This document shows, piece after piece, positions 7,781-15,752 of a stretch of DNA of 64,000 nt. The translations under genes were made by a program, and so were the position numbers. Position 1 is the first letter of the stretch, and each line of letters opens with the position of its first letter. Under the pieces are notes generated by a model. The model worked only from the letters and a program-made list of their open reading frames with translations. It searched no databases and was not told the DNA's origin. The DNA comes from Rhodopirellula halodulae (GTDB lineage: Bacteria; Planctomycetota; Planctomycetia; Pirellulales; Pirellulaceae): positions 99,584 through 163,583 of the forward strand of contig NZ_JAJKFV010000033.1 of the NCBI RefSeq assembly GCF_020966775.1, given 5' to 3'.

Positions 7781-10700
7781 ATGTCGCAATGGGATGACTA
7801 TACGGGCGATGATTGGATGCGTCCTCTGGCAAGCAAGGACACCAAAACCCGGCACACGCTGGATCGGGAAACGCGAGGGATAAAACCACGGCCTCGACTG
7901 CAAGATCCACCTTACAAAACGGGCGACCACTGGGGTGATTTTGTCCTGGAGGAATGGATCGGTTCGGGAACCCACGGTTGGGTCTTCGCCGCGACGGAAC
8001 AATCGACGGGCAAGCATGTCGCGCTGAAAATCTTGGCGATGGAGGACGACCCGAAGGCAACGTTGGCCAAGACCGGGTTCCGACGGATGTCCAAGCTGCA
8101 CCACAGCAATTTGATGCGGTTGCACGGCATCCACGAGTACGACGGAACCACCGCATTCAGCATGGAACGCATTCGCGGCATGAACCTGACGGCGGCCATC
8201 CGGCGCTGGCGAGATTTGCCGCTAGCGGAAGCCTGCGAACACGTGATGGAGATGATCCGGCAGGTCGGGGCTGCGATTGGTTGCATGCACGCTCGTCAAT
8301 TGGTGCACCGCGACTTGAAACCCAGCAACATCATGGTCACTGATGACTTCAAGCGGTTCGTCGTGGTCGACTATGACTCGACAGGGATCTTTCAGGATCT
8401 CGACGCGGAGTCCATGAGCGGCTATCTGATCTGGACGCCGATGTACGTGCCGCCGGAAGTCTTGGTACGGCAGCGTCACACTCCCTCCAGCGACATTTTC
8501 AGTCTGGGAATGGTGATTCTGGAAGCCCTGCGGGTTTTCAGCGCGGCGCAATTTCGCCGCGAAGGAGCGTTGAACAATCCGAGTCGACCGACCGACGGAA
8601 CCGACGAGTCCGGTGGAATTCCTCGCCACGAATCCGACGAAGCGAAAGACCGGCTGCTGATTCACGAAGCACTTCGAGGATTGCACGCGGAAATTCCGGA
8701 AGAGTTGGTCGACAAGCTGGATGAGATGCTGGCGTCGAACGAAGCCGATCGCCCGATGGCCATTGCACTGTCGCGTTTGGGGCTTCCACCGGAGCGGACT
8801 CAGCAGACCAAACTGACGGATTTTGATTCCGATCGACTTCGAGAAGCCACGCAAAAAATTCGTCACGACGAACTGGCGAAGATCCACCGTTGGAGTCACC
8901 TGGTACTCGGTGGCCAAATTCAACGACTGCACATCAGCGGTGATTCAGGCATTGGTAAATCAACGCTACTGGACGTGGCGCTGACCAGTCTGCGGTCACA
9001 ACCTTGGGCCCAGGTTTTTGTGGCTCGGTGTCAACAGCGAGACCAAAACGCTCTGCAGGCATTCAGTCAAATCGCGGACGAGATCAACATGCGTTACCGA
9101 CGCGACGACCGCGAACGGTTGTTGGTCGATAGTGTGACCGTCTCGCTGCTGTCTGACATTCTGCCCAGCCTCGGCGATGTGCTGGAGGTCGATCAGTCGC
9201 AACCACGTTTGCAAACGTCGTCAACGCGTCCCGGTGGCTTGGAAGCGGCCCTCCGAGTTTGCGAACGTCTTCGCGAATATGGACCGGTATTCTTCGTCAT
9301 CGACGACGTTCAATGGGCGGACCGCGATACGGTTTCGGTTCTGGATTACTTGCAATCCGCCAGCATGAACCGACCACAGGCTCCCGAGTTGCAAGGCCTT
9401 GGATTCATCACCGTTTCGCGTCCTGATGGCGATCAACAGATCACCTTGCCGGACGCGACGGTGCACCTGGGTCCTCTTCCGACAGAAACGACCATCGAAA
9501 TGTTGGCGACACAGTCCGAAGCGTTTGGACTGGATATCACCGACGATCAATTGACCAATCTGGCCGATCAGATCGACGGATTGCCGTACCGATTGGACGC
9601 TTGTTTGGAAGAGCTGCGTCCTGGCGGCTGGTTGTCCAACGCGATTCAAACGGCTGATCCTTCGTCGTCGGATCTGAAAGTCCTGTCGATGGAATCGATG
9701 TGGCAGAGTCGCTGCGAGGATCTGTCTCCCGAAGCAATGCTGTGCTTGCAGCGAATTGCCGCCGCGGGGCGTCAGTTGCCGATCACCGATTTGCAAACCT
9801 GGCACGAATCATCCGCGGTCTTGGAATCCGTCTTGGAAGAGCTTCAACGACGTCGATTGATCGTCCTCGGGGAGTCGACAGAACCAACGGTGCAGGTGTG
9901 GCACTCCCGCTTGGGCGAAAAGATTCTGCAAGAACTTTCCGAAGCAGACATCCGTCAATTGCATTCCGATTGGGGCGATGCACTGGTTCGGGTTCGCCCC
10001 GATTCGGCCAACTTGATCGCTTCCCACTTTCAACGAGCGGAACGATTCACCGAGCTTTCGCATTGGGCCGAATTGGCCGCCAAACAAGCCCAGCAGATGT
10101 ACGCACATCGTGAGGTTGGGACTTGGTACGACATCGCGGCGCGTCACGCGGATCCGGAACGCAAAATCGACTTCCTTCGCGAATCGGCGTTGGCGTGGCA
10201 ACGAAGCGGTCGACTGACCAAGGCCGCCAACGCGCATGCGGCGCTCGCGGAATTGCTGGAGGGACCGTCGGCAGTCGAGCAACAACTTCGCCGAACGGAG
10301 TGTTTACTGCGTTCGGGCGATTTCAACAGCGTTCGAAAGTTACTGGAACCGCTCAACGAATGCCTGCAGCTTCCCAGTCCAAAATCCAATTGGAAGTTTC
10401 ACCTTTCGGTGGCCTGGCAAGTCCTGCGATTGCTGCCTCATGAGAAAGATCTCTCGCAAACACTCTCCAAGGACCCAGTTTCGCGAAGCATGATTCAGTC
10501 GAGTCAGGTGGAAGTCTGCATGCGATTGATTCGGCCATTGACAATTCTTGACAACAACACCGCGGTTGAATGGTCGCTGTATGCGGCTCGACAAGTCCGA
10601 CTGCACGGAACCAAAGGTGAACGCATCTATTTCGGTGTGGGCGAAGCCGTTTTTCGATCGTACTCGCTCGGCCGGGACCGTCTCGCAGCCGGCGAGTCGC

Positions 10701-11650
10701 TACGACGCTTGCACGATTCGCTCACGCCCAACGATGACCCGATCTGGCACGGCGATGTGCACTGTGGCATGGCGTGGCACGAAGCGATGTCAGGACGTTA
10801 TGCGAGTTCGCTTGAACCTTGTTTGGAAGCCAAACGGTACTACGGACAGAGCGAACATTCGAAGAGCTTCGAAATCGCTCACATGTCCTACCTGGAATTC
10901 GCAGCTTACTTCCAATGCGGGCGCATCAATGACCTCAAAGCAACCGTCACCGAACTTCAGGTCGAAGGTCGATCGACTAACGATCAGTTCCTGTTGATCA
11001 TGGCGACGCTTGGCTATGGGGCGTTGGCGTTCTTGGCCGATGATGATTTGCGTCGACTGGAAACGGCGTCCAAACGAGTCCAAGACAGTTTGAAACAAAT
11101 TGGCCCCGACTCGTTTGTCTTTGTCAATTCGATCAAAGAAGCATTGTCGGATCTGTATCTGAACGAAGTCGGCAGCAGCCAAGCGAAGCTCGAGTGGTTC
11201 CCCCGCCAACTTCGTCGATCCAGTGTCCGTCGTGTTCAAATGGTGCGAGTGATCTTCCATGAATTGCTGGCCGGACTGTCGCTGCAATCGATGTTGGTTC
11301 ATCCGAAGCAAGGAAAGGCCTCGTTGTTGCTGCATGTCAAGCAACTGCGACGCGAGAAAACACCGTTCTCACAGATGAAAGCCGACTTCTTCGAAGGCAT
11401 CTACCTTGCCCGATTTGCCGGTGCAGAATACGCGAACATCGCGAAGCAAAAACTGACCAACGCCGAGTACTCAGCCGATGACTTGAAACTTCAACCGTTC
11501 AGCTTGGCGGCTCGCGATGAACTGAATTGGCTCGATAATCCGTCTGCTCCGTCTGCACTGGAAGAGTTTCTGCTGAGCCAAGACATCTCCGACCCGGTAC
11601 GCTTCGCCCGCCTCTATCGCGGTTTGGATCGACCCAAAAAAGAAGCCTGA
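7781..11650 (+). CDS. Giant Ser/Thr kinase - AAA/STAND-type ATPase - TPR-like signalling protein
   Basis: A 1289-residue predicted cytoplasmic protein. The N-terminal kinase domain (about residues 53-335) has the glycine loop IGSGTHGWVF (60-69), Lys83 in VALKIL, HRDLKPSN with catalytic Asp178, and an APE-like PPEVL. The metal-binding DFG is DYD (197-199). A P-loop ATPase follows: Walker A GDSGIGKST at 387-395 and Walker B VFFVIDDVQWAD at 503-514. This layout is typical of PknK-like or guanylate-cyclase-associated STAND ATPases. The C-terminal half (about 700-1280) is helical and TPR-like. By family knowledge such proteins integrate signals and may regulate transcription. No transmembrane segment and no C-terminal HTH are visible. 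The gene is monocistronic, with a terminator hairpin overlapping its stop. The closest functional neighbour is the FHA-sigma54 activator at 13339. Confidence 0.88.
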   Translation: MSQWDDYTGDDWMRPLASKDTKTRHTLDRETRGIKPRPRLQDPPYKTGDHWGDFVLEEWIGSGTHGWVFAATEQSTGKHVALKILAMEDDPKATLAKTGFRRMSKLHHSNLMRLHGIHEYDGTTAFSMERIRGMNLTAAIRRWRDLPLAEACEHVMEMIRQVGAAIGCMHARQLVHRDLKPSNIMVTDDFKRFVVVDYDSTGIFQDLDAESMSGYLIWTPMYVPPEVLVRQRHTPSSDIFSLGMVILEALRVFSAAQFRREGALNNPSRPTDGTDESGGIPRHESDEAKDRLLIHEALRGLHAEIPEELVDKLDEMLASNEADRPMAIALSRLGLPPERTQQTKLTDFDSDRLREATQKIRHDELAKIHRWSHLVLGGQIQRLHISGDSGIGKSTLLDVALTSLRSQPWAQVFVARCQQRDQNALQAFSQIADEINMRYRRDDRERLLVDSVTVSLLSDILPSLGDVLEVDQSQPRLQTSSTRPGGLEAALRVCERLREYGPVFFVIDDVQWADRDTVSVLDYLQSASMNRPQAPELQGLGFITVSRPDGDQQITLPDATVHLGPLPTETTIEMLATQSEAFGLDITDDQLTNLADQIDGLPYRLDACLEELRPGGWLSNAIQTADPSSSDLKVLSMESMWQSRCEDLSPEAMLCLQRIAAAGRQLPITDLQTWHESSAVLESVLEELQRRRLIVLGESTEPTVQVWHSRLGEKILQELSEADIRQLHSDWGDALVRVRPDSANLIASHFQRAERFTELSHWAELAAKQAQQMYAHREVGTWYDIAARHADPERKIDFLRESALAWQRSGRLTKAANAHAALAELLEGPSAVEQQLRRTECLLRSGDFNSVRKLLEPLNECLQLPSPKSNWKFHLSVAWQVLRLLPHEKDLSQTLSKDPVSRSMIQSSQVEVCMRLIRPLTILDNNTAVEWSLYAARQVRLHGTKGERIYFGVGEAVFRSYSLGRDRLAAGESLRRLHDSLTPNDDPIWHGDVHCGMAWHEAMSGRYASSLEPCLEAKRYYGQSEHSKSFEIAHMSYLEFAAYFQCGRINDLKATVTELQVEGRSTNDQFLLIMATLGYGALAFLADDDLRRLETASKRVQDSLKQIGPDSFVFVNSIKEALSDLYLNEVGSSQAKLEWFPRQLRRSSVRRVQMVRVIFHELLAGLSLQSMLVHPKQGKASLLLHVKQLRREKTPFSQMKADFFEGIYLARFAGAEYANIAKQKLTNAEYSADDLKLQPFSLAARDELNWLDNPSAPSALEEFLLSQDISDPVRFARLYRGLDRPKKEA

Positions 11651-11673
11651 CTCTCACGCGAGCCAGGCTTTTG
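11643..11673 (+). terminator. Rho-independent terminator of the kinase gene
   Basis: AAGCCTG (11643-11649) pairs with CAGGCTT (11664-11670), enclosing a smaller CTC...GAG stem, and the element ends in a short T run (CTTTTGG). The left arm overlaps the TGA stop of the kinase gene, a compact arrangement. Confidence 0.75.
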
Positions 11674-11757
11674 GAGTTCGATCTTTCGTCGCTTCGTAGT
11701 CGGCTGTGATGAACCTCACTCACGGTCGAGCTTCCATCATCAACGATCGATTCGACT

Positions 11758-11816
11758 GTAGGTTGGCACCCTTGGCCGACGTTTGCAATGCGGACGGGCA
11801 AGAGTGCCCATCCTAC
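11758..11816. repeat. Imperfect long stem-loop, REP-like
   Basis: GTAGGTTGGCACCCTTGGCC at 11758-11777 is the near-complement of GGGCAAGAGTGCCCATCCTAC at 11796-11816, with an internal loop of about 18 nt. It shares the terminal GTAGG with the palindromes at 115, 359 and 3040. It lies between the convergent kinase and DUF1598 genes and may also terminate transcription from either side. Confidence 0.55.
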
Positions 11817-11858
11817 GTCTCGTTGAACGCCGACCAGAGAATTCGCTGCGACCGGCGA

Positions 11859-13253
11859 CTACTTTCCGTCCCACCACCAGCGGTCAGCGGCGGTTTCCGC
11901 CACGGCGACTTTGCCGAGGGTTTGGTCGGTTGCCAAATTATCCGAGACACCGAAGGCATTCAAATTGACGCCGCCGGATGCGGTCACGGTCCAACCTGAA
12001 CGTCCCTTGATGAAGCTGCATTGTGGCTCCAGTGACTTTGGCATTTCATAGCTGGCCAGCTCAACGTTGGATTCTGAACCGCGAAGAACGCCGAGATCGA
12101 TTTGCGATTTCAGATCCAATTGTTGCTGCGTGATCAAAGTCGCCACGACGGACATATCCATCACGTTGCGAAGGTCGCGGAAGATCGGACGTTCGATCGA
12201 AAGCTCTTCGTACTTTGCGGTCATCATATCGGCCCACTTGCTCGCCAACGCGTTCTTGCGACCGTTGCCGCGAACCGTGCCGTCTTGATTGAACGAATCC
12301 TCTTCGGTCAGGGTCTTCACGCCTTGACCGCTGATCTTCCAAACTCGGCCGGCTTCGTCGTGAGCGATTGGCTCGTAGTCACAAGCCATCCACCAACGTG
12401 GGCTGCTGTTACGCGATTGGACTTGGTTCTTCGCAATTTCCAAGTAACTCGGCAAACCGGCAACCGGCGATTCAGCCAGGCCCATGCCAAGACGTTTCAT
12501 TTCAAAGTCGGCTGCGACCAGCGTGCGAGCGAAACGGCTGTCGGTGGGAACGCCGGCAAGCAAGATCTGTTGAGGCCCGAACGCTTGACGCATCCCGGCT
12601 TCCAGGTAGGCGGGGTTTTGTCCCGGACGCAGCGTCACGTTCTTCAAAAAGTTCTGCAATCGAAGGCGACCTTCGGCGGTGGGTTCGATCGAGCATCGGA
12701 TGCCGCCATCATTGCGAGCGGACTCAACACTGCGGAATGCGGTGACCAAATCATCCAGTCGTAGCACGCTGCCGCCACTCTTTGTTCCGACCACGTTTCC
12801 ATCGGCACGAACCATCCACGGTTCCGCGGGACCGGCCAGCAACAGATCGTTGTTCTCTTGGTCGACGATCACGTATTCGATGCGTTGCAATCCGGCCAGG
12901 AAAGCGGTCTCGGCATCGAGATGCTTTCCGGCTTGATCAGCTTCCTTCAACTTCGCTTGCAATTTCTTCAGCGAGATGACTCGGAAGTCGGTCGCTTTGG
13001 CCAAATCGCCGGTGGGTGCGTCGATTGCGTTGCGTACGACTTGGGCCATGACTTTCTGTTCATCCGGCGTCGCCGCTCGAACGCTGCCGTCCGGAGCAAT
13101 CATCACACCACCGACGGCGTTTTGGTTGCCCAATCCAATCCCGGCCTGAACCGACGAGGCCATCGAACCGACGCAGATCGCTGTCAACAACAACGCGGGC
13201 ATCCAAAGCCCAAGTCCGTTTTGGACAGAACGACCAAGAAGAGAAGAACGCAT
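11859..13253 (-). CDS. Secreted DUF1598 family protein
   Basis: A 464-residue protein from the ATG at 13253; an upstream in-frame start would add 46 residues lacking protein-like character. The N-terminus MRSSLLGRSVQNG followed by a hydrophobic stretch ending ...SMASSVQAG is a good signal peptide with an A-x-A-type site. The body matches my recollection of DUF1598, which is largely planctomycete (segments such as QQILLAGVPTDSRFARTLVAADFEMKRLGMG and SPRWWMACDYEPI). Function unknown. It diverges from the FHA-sigma54 activator with 85 bp between the starts, so the two may share a regulatory region. Confidence 0.75.
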   Translation of the reverse strand: MRSSLLGRSVQNGLGLWMPALLLTAICVGSMASSVQAGIGLGNQNAVGGVMIAPDGSVRAATPDEQKVMAQVVRNAIDAPTGDLAKATDFRVISLKKLQAKLKEADQAGKHLDAETAFLAGLQRIEYVIVDQENNDLLLAGPAEPWMVRADGNVVGTKSGGSVLRLDDLVTAFRSVESARNDGGIRCSIEPTAEGRLRLQNFLKNVTLRPGQNPAYLEAGMRQAFGPQQILLAGVPTDSRFARTLVAADFEMKRLGMGLAESPVAGLPSYLEIAKNQVQSRNSSPRWWMACDYEPIAHDEAGRVWKISGQGVKTLTEEDSFNQDGTVRGNGRKNALASKWADMMTAKYEELSIERPIFRDLRNVMDMSVVATLITQQQLDLKSQIDLGVLRGSESNVELASYEMPKSLEPQCSFIKGRSGWTVTASGGVNLNAFGVSDNLATDQTLGKVAVAETAADRWWWDGK

Positions 13254-13338
13254 GGAAACGTGTATCCGGGTGGCAAAGAGAAGGGAGTGAGAAAGCGGAG
13301 CCGTGGTGGGGCCCGGCCACAGTCTATGATTAGAATAG

Positions 13339-15585
13339 TTGCAGGCCATTCCAGTGACAAGCAAATCTACAACATCCGACCGCTCGAACACCGCCTCGAA
13401 AGCCCCCCAAGACGCGTATTTGGTGGTGCATCACGGCGTGCGCTGGACAGATGTGATTCGTTTGGCGGGCGAGACCCGGTGGACGATCGGCCGTTCGTCG
13501 TCGAATCCCATCGTGCTTCAGACCTCGCTGGCCAGTCGGCAACATGCAGAGATTCGACCAGCGGAAACCCCGGAAGGCCCTGTTTGGGCGATCGCGGACC
13601 TGAATTCTCGCAACGGTGTTCGAGTGAACGACCACGCGATTCGTTCGCCAACCATCCTGCGTGAGATGGATCGAATTCGGATCGCCGGATTCGAGATGAC
13701 CTTCACGCGGAATCCTGCCTCGCTGACTCAGCCGGCTCACGCAACTCGTTCCAGTCTGGCTGCCGGATCGGATGAGGGCCTTACCCAAGACCACTTGGGG
13801 TGGGACTCTGTGGATCAAAACGGATCTGCGGGTCCGGACGATGGTTCCGCCGGATCGTCACTTCCAGGCCGCACCAATTCCGCTCAGCAGACGACCGACC
13901 ACAGCGAAATCGATATCGTCGGGCGATTGACCACCAGCGGAATGGACCGCCGTTCCCAAACCAAAGATGACTCTACGGGCGAATCCACCAGCACACTGTT
14001 GTCGCTGGCGTTTGCCATGGGACGAGCCGAGTCCGTGGACGAGTGCGGCGAAACACTGATGCAAGCACTGGAGGATGCACTGCCCCATGCGACGCTGGGG
14101 TTGTACCTCTTCGACGCGGGCCAAAAAGATTCTTTGCTTCGCGGATCTGGATTGGCACCGCCTCGATTCGTGCGGCAACCGCAAGGAACCCGGTATCGCC
14201 GCCCGCCGCACGCCTTGGTGGAATCGATGCTGCGACCGGGATCCTCCGCCGTGTTGGCGCGAAACATTTTGGGCGACCGACGATTGGCGACCGAAAACAC
14301 CGCCGGCGAGATTGATGTGGAGTCGATCATACTGGCTCCGCTTCGCAACAACGAATCGGTCGCGAAACCATCGACGGCTTCCAAACCTGAAAACATCCTG
14401 CAGCCCGGCGATCTGCCGACAGGCATGCTGCATGTGACCACACCATCGGGTCAACCATCTCTTGCACCGGAGCAGCTTCGGCATGTTGTCGCCGCAAGCG
14501 AAATCTTCTGTCAAGCAATCCGTTCCATCGTGCAGCGATCCACGTTGACTCAGTCACTGCGTCAATCAGAAGCGATCGTGTCACGACTGAGACGCCAGCT
14601 CGCGGGGCGAATTCAGATCCTGGGCAACAGTGAGCCGATCCGAACCGTGCAGCGTCAAATCGCACAAGTCGCTCCGACACCTGCGGTGGTTCTGGTGCGA
14701 GGCGAATCCGGTGTTGGCAAGGAATTGGTGGCGTCGGCGATCCATCACGCCAGTGCTCGTCGCGACGGGCCACTGATCTGTTTGAACTGCGCCGCGCTTT
14801 CGAAGGACTTGTTGGAATCTGAATTGTTCGGTCATGAACAAGGTGCCTTCACCGGCGCCACTCAGCAGAAGCGAGGCAAGTTCGAAGCTGCATCCGGTGG
14901 CACGCTGATGCTGGACGAGATCGGTGAGATGAGTTTGGACCTGCAAGCCAAACTGCTCCGCGTCTTGGAAGGGCACCCGTTTGAACGCGTTGGCGGTCAT
15001 GAGCCCATCCGTGCGGACGTGCGAGTCGTCGCCGCAACGCATCGCGATTTGAAGGCGATGGTCGAGCAGAACCAATTCCGAGAGGATTTGTTCTACCGTT
15101 TGAACGTCGTCGAGATTGTCGTTCCTTCGCTGCGTGAACGCGGACGCGATGTGGTCTTGCTGGCGGATCACTTTCTGAAAACGTTCGCCGAGTCCATGGC
15201 GCGTGGAAAACTTCGCTTCACACCGCTGGCCCACAAGAAGTTGTTGCGTCATCGCTGGCCCGGCAATGTTCGCGAATTGCGAAATGTAGTTGAACGAGCC
15301 GTGGTGATGTCACCGATGGACCAACACGACGATTGGGTCGAGATCGATGCCGACGATTTACTGATCACCGCGTCGGCCGGGACCAGCAAAAAAGCGAGCG
15401 ACGGGCCATCCGCATCGGCGACGGACGATGTCGAACTGTCGCTGGCCGAGCTAGAAATGCGGCATATCCAACGGGTTCTCAAGCACACCGACGGCAACAA
15501 AAGCCGCGCCGCAACGATGCTGGGGATCGAACGCAGCACGCTGGATCGCAAGTTGAAACGCGCGGCGAAATCGACGACTTCCTGA
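13339..15585 (+). CDS. FHA-GAF-sigma54-interacting AAA+ activator with Fis-type HTH
   Basis: A 748-residue regulator from the TTG at 13339; an in-frame GTG lies at 13354 and the start is uncertain. Domains: FHA at about residues 26-120, with the phosphothreonine-binding signature residues GRSS (51-54), SRQH (66-69) and NSRNG (89-93). GAF-like is at about 225-395. The AAA+ sigma54-activation domain has Walker A GESGVGKE (455-462), an intact GAFTGA loop (502-507) and Walker B LMLDEIGE. The C-terminal Fis-type HTH is at about 710-745 ([22 protein letters not shown]). Known family role: activates sigma54 promoters. Here an FHA domain replaces the usual receiver, pointing to control by Ser/Thr phosphorylation. 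The candidate kinase encoded at 7781-11650 is nearby. Confidence 0.92.
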   Translation: MQAIPVTSKSTTSDRSNTASKAPQDAYLVVHHGVRWTDVIRLAGETRWTIGRSSSNPIVLQTSLASRQHAEIRPAETPEGPVWAIADLNSRNGVRVNDHAIRSPTILREMDRIRIAGFEMTFTRNPASLTQPAHATRSSLAAGSDEGLTQDHLGWDSVDQNGSAGPDDGSAGSSLPGRTNSAQQTTDHSEIDIVGRLTTSGMDRRSQTKDDSTGESTSTLLSLAFAMGRAESVDECGETLMQALEDALPHATLGLYLFDAGQKDSLLRGSGLAPPRFVRQPQGTRYRRPPHALVESMLRPGSSAVLARNILGDRRLATENTAGEIDVESIILAPLRNNESVAKPSTASKPENILQPGDLPTGMLHVTTPSGQPSLAPEQLRHVVAASEIFCQAIRSIVQRSTLTQSLRQSEAIVSRLRRQLAGRIQILGNSEPIRTVQRQIAQVAPTPAVVLVRGESGVGKELVASAIHHASARRDGPLICLNCAALSKDLLESELFGHEQGAFTGATQQKRGKFEAASGGTLMLDEIGEMSLDLQAKLLRVLEGHPFERVGGHEPIRADVRVVAATHRDLKAMVEQNQFREDLFYRLNVVEIVVPSLRERGRDVVLLADHFLKTFAESMARGKLRFTPLAHKKLLRHRWPGNVRELRNVVERAVVMSPMDQHDDWVEIDADDLLITASAGTSKKASDGPSASATDDVELSLAELEMRHIQRVLKHTDGNKSRAATMLGIERSTLDRKLKRAAKSTTS

Positions 15586-15602
15586 TTTTTTTCGAAAATC
15601 AG
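15582..15602 (+). terminator. Hairpin at the end of the sigma54 activator gene
   Basis: CTGATTTT-TTTCG-AAAATCAG forms a perfect 8-bp stem overlapping the TGA stop. There is no T tract after the stem, so termination is uncertain. It could instead protect the 3' end or weaken read-through into the sigma-factor gene. Confidence 0.4.
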
Positions 15603-15752
15603 CGCGCCGTTTCGCGTCTTCGTCGCACTTACCTCCTGAACACGCAATGATCAGGGGTGGCGAAGATCGCTCTCCCCGATGTTCGCTGCTTGACGCGAAG
15701 CTCTTTCACGTCTGGCAATCGGCTCATCCGCAGGAAAGGAACGTCTCCCGTC

